Assembly: GCA_021784205.1 (NCBI GenBank)
Contig: JAJXTB010000108.1
Location: 1 to 8,621 of the forward strand
Origin: Actinomycetes bacterium
GTDB taxonomy: Bacteria > Actinomycetota > Acidimicrobiia > Acidimicrobiales > RAAP-2
Length of the DNA stretch: 8,621 nt
Reading direction: 5' to 3'
Shown one piece after another: positions 1-6,686 of this stretch. The translations under genes were made by a program, and so were the position numbers. The first letter of the stretch is position 1; every line of letters begins with the position of its first letter. The notes under the pieces are model-generated. The model was not told the origin of the DNA. It made no database searches and saw only the letters and a program-made list of their open reading frames with translations.

Positions 1-1
1 C

Positions 2-40
2 GCCGGTCGACTCGGCCAGGTCCCCGCCGAGCACATCTGA
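2..40 (+). CDS. Possible C-terminal end of an unidentified gene cut by the window edge
   Basis: A 12-codon open frame enters from the left edge and stops at TGA (38-40), reading AGRLGQVPAEHI. Third positions are mostly G or C, as in the real genes here, and the stop abuts the stop of the opposing gene. The stretch is too short to identify. A competing reading is a minus-strand gene starting ATG at 37-35 (MCSAGTWPSRPA), preceded by an SD-like GAGGGTGATC overlapping the end of the thioesterase-like gene. The sequence cannot decide between them. Confidence 0.2.
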   Translation, partial: AGRLGQVPAEHI

Positions 41-448
41 TCACCCTCGAGGCGGTCGCGACAGCGTCGCGGTCGAACGAGCGACGACGACGCCCGCCGC
101 GTCGACCAGGACGGCCTCGGCCGACGCGCGAGACCGCGTGAGTGACACGACCTCGCCGCGCAGGCTCAACGTCTCACCGCGTCGCGGGTCTCGAGCAATC
201 TCGATCGTCATGGCGCTTAGCGAGGCCGACGGTCGCGCCGACATCTCGACGACGTCCACCGCCGCGACCATCGCCGCGCCGAGCGCGACCCCGAAGACGA
301 CGCCGGCCGAGTCCTCGGGGACGAAGGTTCCCTCGACCCACCCAAGGTCCTCGCCGTCGATCCCACCGCGATCGAGCGAGCCCCCGAGCGCACGAAGTAC
401 CCGCGGCACCCGGTCGGCGAGCCACTGGTCCACGTCGGTCGCTGTCAC
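41..448 (-). CDS. Hot-dog-fold thioesterase-like protein (PaaI/acyl-CoA thioesterase type)
   Basis: A 135-residue soluble protein with no signal peptide. The pattern suits a single hot-dog domain: an N-terminal helix (about 5-22), a Gly/Ala-rich central helix (about 48-68), then long beta strands. The segment at about 79-130 (AMTIEIARDPRRGETLSLRG, then VVSLTRSRASAEAVLVDAAG) resembles PaaI-like thioesterases, which hydrolyse acyl-CoA thioesters. The usual HGG at the start of the central helix is not present (the region reads VVFGVALGAA), so catalysis is uncertain and it may be a non-catalytic or atypical member. The start is GTG at 448-446, with no clear Shine-Dalgarno. It diverges from a thiolase gene 93 nt away, which fits a joint role in acyl-CoA metabolism. 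The fold call is pattern recognition; the substrate is unknown. Confidence 0.6.
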   Translation of the reverse strand: MTATDVDQWLADRVPRVLRALGGSLDRGGIDGEDLGWVEGTFVPEDSAGVVFGVALGAAMVAAVDVVEMSARPSASLSAMTIEIARDPRRGETLSLRGEVVSLTRSRASAEAVLVDAAGVVVARSTATLSRPPRG

Positions 449-495
449 GGGATGAATCTACCGTCGCGACCGCCGAGAACTCCGCGAACCCCGTC

Positions 496-501
496 TAGGA
501 T
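496..501 (+). promoter_or_regulatory. Candidate -10 box for the thiolase gene
   Basis: TAGGAT matches the TANNNT form of actinobacterial housekeeping -10 boxes. It lies 40 nt before the thiolase ATG in the 93-nt divergent intergenic region. No convincing -35 box sits 16-19 nt upstream, so this is a weak call. Confidence 0.3.
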
Positions 502-513
502 TCGCACCACGGG

Positions 514-527
514 TTACTACCCGGTAA
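514..527. promoter_or_regulatory. Inverted repeat TTAC-N6-GTAA, possible operator
   Basis: The sequence TTACTACCCGGTAA has perfect 4-nt arms. A second overlapping dyad, TACC-C-GGTA, covers 518-526. It lies between the candidate -10 box and the thiolase start, about 14 nt before the ATG, where a repressor would block transcription. Short dyads of this kind are typical of TetR-family sites controlling fatty-acid genes. No regulator gene is adjacent in this window. Confidence 0.3.
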
Positions 528-529
528 TG

Positions 530-535
530 AGAGGA
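530..535 (+). promoter_or_regulatory. Ribosome binding site deciding the thiolase start
   Basis: AGAGGA lies 6 nt before the ATG at 542 and supports that start over the upstream in-frame ATG at 452. Confidence 0.6.
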
Positions 536-541
536 TCGGCC

Positions 542-1720
542 ATGACGACAGCGGTAATTGTTGATGCACTGCGCACCCCGGGCGGGCGGCGCAACGGGAA
601 ACTTCGCAACTGGCACGCGGTAGACCTCGCGTCCGAGGCGCTCCGGGCCCTCGCGAGCCGTAACGACCTCGACCCGTCGGTGATCGACGACGTCATCATG
701 GGCTGCGTCTCTCAAACCGGCGAACAGGCCTTCAACGTTGGGCGCAACGCCGTGCTCGCCGCCGGGTGGCCCGAGTCGGTGCCCGCCACCACGATCGATC
801 GCCAGTGCGGCTCGAGCCAGCAGGCGATGCACTTCGCCGCCCAGGGCGTGATGGCCGGCGCCTACGACGTGGTCGTGGCCGCCGGCGTCGAGGTCATGAC
901 GCGCGTCCCGATGGGCTCGTCCATCGGCAAGGACTCCGGGTTCCCGTTCGGTCCGCGCGTGACCGAGCGCTACGAGCCGGTCGGCGGGCTGAGGAACCAG
1001 GGCATCGGCGCCCAGATGATCGCCGAACAGTGGGGCATCTCCCGCGAAGAGCTCGACGCCTTCAGCGTGGAGAGCCACCGCCGCGCCGCGCGCGCGACGG
1101 CCGAGGGTCGATTCGAGCGCGAGATCGTACCCGTCGCCGTGCGCGACGACGAGGGACGCGCCACCGACGAGTGGCTGACGACCGACGAGGGGATCCGCCC
1201 CGACACGTCGCTCGAGATCCTCGCGAACCTCAAGCCCGCGTTCCAAGAAGGTGGGTCCATCACCGCGGGGAACTCGTCGCAGATCACCGACGGCGCCTCG
1301 GCGGTACTCATCATGTCCGAGGAGCGCGCCCGCGCCCTCGGCTACACACCGCGCGCCCGCTTCCACGCTTTCGCCCTGGCCGGCGTCGACCCCGTGACGA
1401 TGCTCACCGGTCCGATTCCCGCCACCGCGAAGGTCCTCGCCAAGGCCGGACTCACCGTCGAGGACATCGACCTGGTGGAGATCAACGAGGCCTTCGCCTC
1501 GGTGGTGCTCGCCTGGCAGCGCGAGCACCACGCCGACCTCGCGAAGGTGAACGTGAACGGCGGGGCCATCGCGCTCGGCCACCCGCTCGGGGCGTCGGGC
1601 GCCAAGTTGGCGGCGACCCTGCTCAACGAGCTCGAGCGCACCAACGGACGCTACGGACTACTGACGATGTGCGAGGGCGGCGGACTCGCCAACGCGACGG
1701 TGATCGAACGACTCGCTTAG
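542..1720 (+). CDS. Thiolase family acetyl-CoA C-acyltransferase
   Basis: A 392-residue thiolase, the usual length for the family. It catalyses CoA-dependent cleavage of 3-ketoacyl-CoA (beta-oxidation) or the reverse acetyl-CoA condensation, in the cytosol. The nucleophile is Cys89 in DRQCGSSQQA, the NEAFA motif is at 314-318, the active-site His is His347 in GGAIALGHPLGASGA, and the second catalytic Cys is Cys377 in CEGGG. The wording around Cys89 and the VVAAGVEVMTRVPMG segment recalls actinobacterial FadA5/FadA6-type degradative thiolases, but substrate (fatty acid, sterol side chain, acetoacetyl-CoA) cannot be settled. The ATG at 542 was chosen because AGAGGA (530-535) sits 6 nt upstream and the protein starts directly at the conserved MTTAVIVDALRTP. 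A longer frame from 452 adds 30 low-complexity residues that are not thiolase-like. Its stop overlaps the stop of crgA. Confidence 0.93.
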   Translation: MTTAVIVDALRTPGGRRNGKLRNWHAVDLASEALRALASRNDLDPSVIDDVIMGCVSQTGEQAFNVGRNAVLAAGWPESVPATTIDRQCGSSQQAMHFAAQGVMAGAYDVVVAAGVEVMTRVPMGSSIGKDSGFPFGPRVTERYEPVGGLRNQGIGAQMIAEQWGISREELDAFSVESHRRAARATAEGRFEREIVPVAVRDDEGRATDEWLTTDEGIRPDTSLEILANLKPAFQEGGSITAGNSSQITDGASAVLIMSEERARALGYTPRARFHAFALAGVDPVTMLTGPIPATAKVLAKAGLTVEDIDLVEINEAFASVVLAWQREHHADLAKVNVNGGAIALGHPLGASGAKLAATLLNELERTNGRYGLLTMCEGGGLANATVIERLA

Positions 1721-1992
1721 CGATACCGCGTGGCCATGTAAAAGGCCGAGAACATCGCGACGAGTCCGATCCCGAGGTACCACGCCGACGTCGCACCCGG
1801 CAGCACCTGAAGGTAGTTGAGTACGATCACGATCAGTCCGAACAAGAGCAGGTCGAGCAGCATCCACCCGTACCAGTGCGGACTGTGGTCGGAGCCCGGC
1901 GGCCGCGGTGGGGTGTAGCGGCCGCGCTGTTCAGCCGAGACGTAGCGTCCCATCTCTTTGCTGGTGCGCCGCTTGGGTCCGCTCGATGCCAT
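1717..1992 (-). CDS. crgA: Cell division protein CrgA
   Basis: A 91-residue membrane protein. A basic, hydrophilic N-terminus (1-38, with RYTPP at 25-29) precedes two membrane segments at about 41-60 and 70-87. The linking sequence LNYLQVLPGATSAWYLGIGL and the terminal MATRYR are hallmarks of CrgA. In Streptomyces CrgA inhibits or times FtsZ-ring assembly. In mycobacteria it recruits or stabilises FtsI, FtsQ and Wag31 partners at the divisome. It is the last gene of the fhaA-to-crgA operon, 38 nt after pknB. In Mycobacterium tuberculosis crgA is nearby but separated from pknB by trpG and another gene, so the arrangement here is tighter. The start is ATG at 1992; the upstream SD is weak. The stop codon (TAA, 1719-1717) shares bases with the thiolase stop on the other strand. 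Confidence 0.93.
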   Translation of the reverse strand: MASSGPKRRTSKEMGRYVSAEQRGRYTPPRPPGSDHSPHWYGWMLLDLLLFGLIVIVLNYLQVLPGATSAWYLGIGLVAMFSAFYMATRYR

Positions 1993-2030
1993 AGGCGTCC
2001 ATGGTACCCAATCACCCGACGGCCGCGGGA

Positions 2031-3923
2031 CTACGGACAGACGGTGACGTCCACGCCCGAGTCGTAGGGCACCGAGATCCCCGGACCGGGGTTCTGGCTG
2101 ATGATCTGGCCCGAGGTCCCCGGGGTCAGGCAGTCAGTCGGCAGGGCGTCGGTCACCTGTCCGAGGTTGAGCCCCTGGGCCGAGAGCGTCGATGACGCCT
2201 CGGCGGGCGTCTGACCGATGACGTTGGCGACGTACACCTGGCAGACCCCTGACGAGGTGACCAGCTGGACCGACGTGCCCGACGACACCTGTTGGCCGGC
2301 GGCCGGAATCGTGCGCAGGACCAGACCCTGGGCGACGGTGTTGGAACAGCCCGTCGTCGTCGAACCCACGGACAGCCCGTACTGACCGAGGGTGGCAGCC
2401 GCCTGCAGCGACGTCTGTCCGCGAACGTTGGTCAGCGGGAAGGTCGCCCCCTGGGAGAGTACGGTCAGCACGACCTTCGCCCCCGCGTGCGACGACGTCC
2501 CGCCAACGGGCGTCTGGGAGAGCACCGTATTCGGGGCTCCGCCGGCCGGGGCCGTGGACGTCTGGCTGACCGTGACGATGAACCCGAGGGTCTGCAACGC
2601 GCTCAGGGCCGTCGAGAGCGCCTTGCCGGTCTCGTCGGGCACCGTCACCTTCACGGGCGCGGGGCCCTGGCTCACCTGCAGGGTGACCGTGTCACCCTTC
2701 TTCACGGTCGAACCCGAGGCCGGATTCGTCGAGACCACGGTGCCCGAGGCCTTGGAGGAGTACACGAGTTTCGTGGTGCCGATCACGAGGCTGTCCGAGA
2801 GCAGCGTGGACGACGCGGTCGCGACACTCTCGCCGACGACGTTGGGCATGGAGGTCACCGAGCTCGACTTCGCGAGGCGGGCGTAGGCGTAGCCCCCCGC
2901 GGCGAGCAGCACGATGATCACGATCGTGATGACGAGTCCGCTCGACCCTCGACGGCGACGTCGTACGTCGGTGCGCGGACCGGACATGACCGGCACCGCC
3001 TGGGTCCGCTCGCCCGGCGTGACCGTCGCCACGGCCCGGGTGACGTCGGCGCCGTAGTAGGAACCGTCGCGCGTCGCGGCGTGCACCGGCTGTCCGTCGG
3101 TGAAGCGCACGAGGTCGGCGCGAAGCTCGTCGGCCGTCTGATAGCGCCGGTCCGGGGACTTGGCGAGGGCGAGCATGACGATCGCCTCGAGGTCGGCGGG
3201 GACCGAGTCCGAGAAGTCCGACGGTGACGGCACGGTCCCGTGCACGTGTTGGCTCGACACGGCGACCGGCGAATCACCGATGAACGGTGGTCGACCGACC
3301 AAAAGCTCGTAGAGCACCACGCCGAGGGAGTAGACGTCGCTTCGTCCGTCGACGGCGGCCCCTTCGGCCTGCTCGGGTGAGAAGTAGGTCGCGGTGCCCA
3401 TGACCGATCCCGCCTCGGCGAGGTGATCCTCGCTGGCGACCGCCTGGGCGATGCCGAAGTCGGTGACCTTCACCTGCCCGTCGGTGGTGATGAGAATGTT
3501 GCCGGGTTTCACGTCGCGGTGAACGACACCCGAACGGTGCGCGTAGCCCAGTGCGGCGGCCACCTGCGCGGTGATCTGGGCGGCCCGCGACGGCGTGAGC
3601 GTGCGAGAACCCCGCACGATCTCGGCAAGTGACGTCCCGTCGACCAACTCCATGACGATGAAGTAGGTCCCGCCGTCTTGACCCCAGTCGAAGACCGGGA
3701 CGATGTTGGGGTGCGAGAGGTTCGCTGCGGCCTGGGCCTCACGCCGGAATCGTTCGACGAAGGTGGGGTCAGCCGAGAGTTCCGGGTAGAGGATCTTCAA
3801 CGCTACGGCCCGGTTGAGCAGCAAGTCCTGGGCCCGGTAGACCATGGCCATGCCACCCCGGGCAATCAGGTGCGTGACCTGATAGCGGTTCGAGTAGATA
3901 CGCGGATCGCTAACGGGTTCCAT
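2031..3923 (-). CDS. pknB: Ser/Thr protein kinase PknB with four external PASTA domains
   Basis: A 630-residue membrane receptor kinase. The kinase domain covers about 14-275: glycine loop IARGGMAMVYRA (20-31), ATP-anchoring Lys43, helix C Glu62, catalytic HRDVKPGN (135-142, Asp137), DFG (155-157), and GTATYFSPEQ (176-185). A juxtamembrane linker rich in possible phosphothreonines (TPGERTQAVP) and an Arg run (321-325) precede one membrane helix (about 329-349). Four PASTA repeats follow (about 357-418, 424-490, 492-558, 560-630) and should bind muropeptides or lipid II outside the cell. Oddities: the activation loop reads HLAEAGSVMGT, without the TxT pair that M. tuberculosis PknB autophosphorylates. 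All four cysteines (526, 561, 598, 629) lie in PASTA 3-4, so disulfides are possible. The start is ATG at 3923, 45 nt after pbpA. No pknA accompanies it. Kinase identity is certain; the effect of the altered loop is inferred. Confidence 0.96.
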   Translation of the reverse strand: MEPVSDPRIYSNRYQVTHLIARGGMAMVYRAQDLLLNRAVALKILYPELSADPTFVERFRREAQAAANLSHPNIVPVFDWGQDGGTYFIVMELVDGTSLAEIVRGSRTLTPSRAAQITAQVAAALGYAHRSGVVHRDVKPGNILITTDGQVKVTDFGIAQAVASEDHLAEAGSVMGTATYFSPEQAEGAAVDGRSDVYSLGVVLYELLVGRPPFIGDSPVAVSSQHVHGTVPSPSDFSDSVPADLEAIVMLALAKSPDRRYQTADELRADLVRFTDGQPVHAATRDGSYYGADVTRAVATVTPGERTQAVPVMSGPRTDVRRRRRGSSGLVITIVIIVLLAAGGYAYARLAKSSSVTSMPNVVGESVATASSTLLSDSLVIGTTKLVYSSKASGTVVSTNPASGSTVKKGDTVTLQVSQGPAPVKVTVPDETGKALSTALSALQTLGFIVTVSQTSTAPAGGAPNTVLSQTPVGGTSSHAGAKVVLTVLSQGATFPLTNVRGQTSLQAAATLGQYGLSVGSTTTGCSNTVAQGLVLRTIPAAGQQVSSGTSVQLVTSSGVCQVYVANVIGQTPAEASSTLSAQGLNLGQVTDALPTDCLTPGTSGQIISQNPGPGISVPYDSGVDVTVCP

Positions 3924-3968
3924 ACCCGCCCCAGCCTACGTCCTGGCTCGCCCTCAGTACCCGCGTCG

Positions 3969-5471
3969 TCACGGACACGTCGTCGCCGTTCCAGAAGTCG
4001 CGCCGCCGGCTTGCATCGAGAGCGTTCCTTCGATGAGGCAGCGTATGACGGGTCCGGCGACTGACGCACCGGTCGCGGAGGTGACCTGGTACGGCAGCAC
4101 CACCGCGACCGCGACGGTCGGATTGGTCGCCGGCGCGAAGGCGATCATCCAGTCATCGGTGTTCTGGACCGAGTTGCCGACCTGTGCGGTGCCAGTCTTG
4201 GCCGCCACGTCAGCCCACGCGGGGAAGATCCCGGCGGCGGTGCCGTCCGAGGCCTGGACCACTTCTTGCATGAGCGGCACGATCTGGGCCGCCTCGGCGC
4301 TGGTGAGGGGCGTCTTCCAGGGGGTGTCCTGATACCGCTTCACGACCGACCCGTCGGGGCCCGCGACGTAGGCGAGCAGGTGCGGGGTCATGATCGTGCC
4401 GCCGTTCGCGACGGCGGCCGCGACCAGGGCCATCTGCAGTGCCGAGGCGCGGACGTTCTGCTGGCCGATCGCCGAATAGGCGAGCCCTGGCTTGTTGTAG
4501 AGGAACGACGACGCTGAGGGAAAGAAGCTCGGCTGCGCACCGGGCAGGTCGATCGGTGGCGCCGAATTGAACCCGAACGAGTTCGCGGTCCCGGCGAGGA
4601 TGTTCCCCCCGAGGTCCAGCCCGATGCGCGCGTAGCCCTGGTCGCACGACGGGGGGAGCATCTGGGCGATGTCGCCGCCACAGGGCACGAACGCGTAGTT
4701 GGAGAGGGTCTTGTTCGAGTCAGGCAGATGGATCGTCGCGGCGACGGAGTAGTTCTTCGTGAAGAGACTTGGCATTTTCGCCACCACGGCGCTCGTGGTC
4801 ACGATCTTGAACGTAGAGCCCGGTGGAAAGGTCTGCTGGATCGCCAGGTTCCCGAGCGGGGGGAATCCGTAGGCGTTGTTCGTAACGTCGAGTTTCCACG
4901 CCTTCGCCGCCACGGTGTAGCTCGACGACTCGAAGGGGGCGGGGTTGTAGGTCGGGTTGGCGTACATCGCGAGCACCGCGCCGGTGCGCGGGTCGAGCAC
5001 GACGGCCGCGCCGTTGCGGCCGGCGAGGGCTCTGGCCGCGACGCGCTGCAGCGAGGGTTGGAGCGTGATCGCGACCGAGTCAGCGGCCGATGTCGGCGCG
5101 AGGACCTGGGCCAGGCTCTGGGGCGGCTGCGCGTGCGCGATCAGGTACTGGTTGTACTCGGCCTCGAGCGCCCAGGTGCCGTAGAACGGTGAGGCGAAGC
5201 CCACCAGTCCAGACGTCAGCGCGCCGAGCGGGTAGACGCGGGTGTAGGGGTAGTAGCCCTTCGTCGCCGGGACCGACCGCGCCAGGACCGTCCCGTCGGC
5301 GGCAATGATCTCGCCGCGCGGGTACTGGGTGTTCGACTGTGAGTTCCTCGGGTTCAGGATCGACGCGTTGAGCGCCGGCGCTCTGAAGAACTGAATGTTT
5401 ACCGCCTGGGCCGCGATCGCAGCGAAGAGCAAGACGATCGCGATCGCAAAGACGCTCAGTCGGCGCGACAT
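3969..5471 (-). CDS. pbpA: Class B penicillin-binding protein PbpA (FtsI-like transpeptidase)
   Basis: A 500-residue protein close in length and layout to mycobacterial PbpA. It cross-links peptidoglycan on the outer face of the membrane. An N-terminal membrane anchor (about 6-24) is followed by an RGEIIAADG segment (52-60) and the short N-terminal module of this family, then the transpeptidase domain (about 150-485). The SxxK motif is STFK (219-222; Ser219 is the acyl-enzyme nucleophile) in PPGSTFK, and KTG is at 425-427 in AAKTGTAQ. The second motif, normally SxN, reads Ser275-Cys276-Asp277 (SCD), encoded by GAC at 4643-4641. The flanks (CGG before, ARIGLDLGG after) align with mycobacterial PbpA around its SCN motif. 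The start is ATG at 5471 with AAGGGG 6 nt upstream, inside the last codons of pstP. rodA, which usually sits between pstP and pbpA, is missing. It ends in Cys-Pro, as PknB also does. Confidence 0.95.
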   Translation of the reverse strand: MSRRLSVFAIAIVLLFAAIAAQAVNIQFFRAPALNASILNPRNSQSNTQYPRGEIIAADGTVLARSVPATKGYYPYTRVYPLGALTSGLVGFASPFYGTWALEAEYNQYLIAHAQPPQSLAQVLAPTSAADSVAITLQPSLQRVAARALAGRNGAAVVLDPRTGAVLAMYANPTYNPAPFESSSYTVAAKAWKLDVTNNAYGFPPLGNLAIQQTFPPGSTFKIVTTSAVVAKMPSLFTKNYSVAATIHLPDSNKTLSNYAFVPCGGDIAQMLPPSCDQGYARIGLDLGGNILAGTANSFGFNSAPPIDLPGAQPSFFPSASSFLYNKPGLAYSAIGQQNVRASALQMALVAAAVANGGTIMTPHLLAYVAGPDGSVVKRYQDTPWKTPLTSAEAAQIVPLMQEVVQASDGTAAGIFPAWADVAAKTGTAQVGNSVQNTDDWMIAFAPATNPTVAVAVVLPYQVTSATGASVAGPVIRCLIEGTLSMQAGGATSGTATTCP

Positions 5472-5474
5472 GGA

Positions 5475-6686
5475 TTACCCCTTCGCCTTGGTCGTCGTCG
5501 TCGCGATCGTGGTCGTCGTGACGGTGGTCGTGGTCGTCGTGGTCGTACTCGCGACCGCGACACTACGAGAGGAGTGCCAGAGCTGATTGAGATACGAGGC
5601 GTAGTTCAGGGCTGAGGTGAGCGAAGGTTCGCTGATCGTCGCGGCCAGGAGTCGTTGGTCCGACGGCAACAGGTGCGCAGAGGGGAAGGTCGTGTCCAGG
5701 ACCTTATGGGGTGAGAACCACAGGACTCCGTTGGGCTGGCCCTGGTAGACCGCGATGGAACCCGAATCATCGGCGAGGTAGTAGGTCGAATACGCGTACC
5801 AGTGCATGATGGCGACGAAGCCGGCCGCCACGCCGATCAGCACCAGGAACGCGATGGCGACGCGCCACGTGAAGCGCGACGACCGGCGTCGCGTCGTGCG
5901 CGGCGCAGCGATCGCCGGCGGGGCGGTCGAAACCGTCTTCTTCACCGGGGTCATCGTCGCGACGACCTCGTCGAATTCGACGAGGATGACCGTGATGTTG
6001 TCGCGTCCCCCGGCTTCTCTCGCGGCGGCGACCAACTTGTCCACCGCGTCCTCGAGCGGCATCGGCGGGCTCGCCAACTGCACCAGCTGTTCGGGAGTCA
6101 GCTCGTTGGACAGACCGTCACTGCACAGCAACAACCGGTCGCCCGGCTGGGCGACGACCGATACCACGTCGATCTCGACGACGTCGTCCATGCCGAGCAC
6201 CCTGGTCAACTGGTGGCGCCGTGGGTGAACGGCGGCTTCTTCGGGGGTCAGCCGGCCCATTCGGACCCACTCCTCGGCCACGCTGTGGTCGTCGCTCAAC
6301 TGGCGCAGGGCTCCGTCGCGGAGCTGGTAGACCCGCGAGTCGCCCACGTTGACGAGGGTCGGCGAGACGATCCCCGCCGCGTCCTCGGTCAGCGCGATGG
6401 CGATGATCGTCGTGCCCATGCCGAAGCGTTCGGGGTTGGCGACCGCATCGGTGAGTACCGCTAGGTTCGCCGCCTCCACCGCGGCATAGAGGCCGTCGAC
6501 GGTCTCGTTCTCGTGAAATTGTCGAGTGATCACCTCGACGGCCAGTGACGAGGCGACCTCTCCGGCGGCGTGGCCACCCATGCCGTCGGCGACGATGGCC
6601 AGGGTCGCGTCAACGGACAGGGCGTCTTCGTTCGCGTCGCGCACAAGACCGGTATCCGTCGCGGCCGCGAACCGCCATCGCGTCAA
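5475..6686 (-). CDS. pstP: PP2C-family Ser/Thr phosphatase PstP, membrane-anchored
   Basis: A 403-residue phosphatase that removes phosphate from PknB and its substrates at the inner face of the membrane. The PP2C domain (about 3-238) has the metal-binding and fold motifs: RDANEDAL (16-23), ADGMGGHAAGE (33-43), GTTI (91-94), VGDSRVY (114-120), LLCSDGLSN (186-194) and GGRDNITVIL (226-235). A cytoplasmic linker rich in Pro, Thr and Arg (about 245-272) leads to one membrane helix (about 273-295) and an external part of about 108 residues. That part ends in a tail with 16 threonines among residues 381-399. The start is TTG at 6686, supported by GGAGGTGG (6698-6691), and it overlaps the fhaB stop as TTGA. 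The lysine-rich end of the gene carries the SD of pbpA, so the two are likely translationally coupled. Confidence 0.95.
   Translation of the reverse strand: MTRWRFAAATDTGLVRDANEDALSVDATLAIVADGMGGHAAGEVASSLAVEVITRQFHENETVDGLYAAVEAANLAVLTDAVANPERFGMGTTIIAIALTEDAAGIVSPTLVNVGDSRVYQLRDGALRQLSDDHSVAEEWVRMGRLTPEEAAVHPRRHQLTRVLGMDDVVEIDVVSVVAQPGDRLLLCSDGLSNELTPEQLVQLASPPMPLEDAVDKLVAAAREAGGRDNITVILVEFDEVVATMTPVKKTVSTAPPAIAAPRTTRRRSSRFTWRVAIAFLVLIGVAAGFVAIMHWYAYSTYYLADDSGSIAVYQGQPNGVLWFSPHKVLDTTFPSAHLLPSDQRLLAATISEPSLTSALNYASYLNQLWHSSRSVAVASTTTTTTTTVTTTTIATTTTKAKG
5490..5546 (-). repeat. Imperfect ACS-codon repeat encoding a poly-threonine tail
   Basis: Nineteen codons, sixteen of them ACG or ACC (only Thr codons ending in G or C), broken by one Val, one Ile and one Ala. 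They encode PstP residues 381-399. On the plus strand the stretch reads as mixed GTC/CGT triplets. Such near-perfect triplet tracts can change length by replication slippage without losing frame. Confidence 0.8.

Noticed and set aside
452..541. Thirty-residue N-terminal extension of the thiolase
   Set aside because: The added residues are Pro/Arg-rich and cover the promoter and operator region. The ATG at 542 has an SD and begins at the conserved thiolase N-terminus.
458..1582. Minus-strand frame of 374 codons antisense to the thiolase
   Set aside because: Gly/Arg/His-rich shadow of the thiolase with no family resemblance.
766..2067. Plus-strand frame of 433 codons overlapping the thiolase and crgA
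   Set aside because: Arg-rich low-complexity translation in the +1 frame of a clear thiolase; typical of high-GC DNA, where alternate frames lack stops.
2292..3227. Plus-strand frame of 311 codons antisense to pknB
   Set aside because: Arg/Gly-rich shadow frame; pknB in the same DNA is unmistakable.
3924..3968. Internal promoter (TAGGCT on the minus strand) or hairpin before pknB
   Set aside because: The box matches only TANNNT with no -35, and the AGCC/GGCT stem is 4 bp; neither is distinguishable from chance.
5490..5546. Triplet tract as a CRISPR or regulatory repeat
   Set aside because: It lies in frame at the end of pstP and is fully explained as threonine codons.
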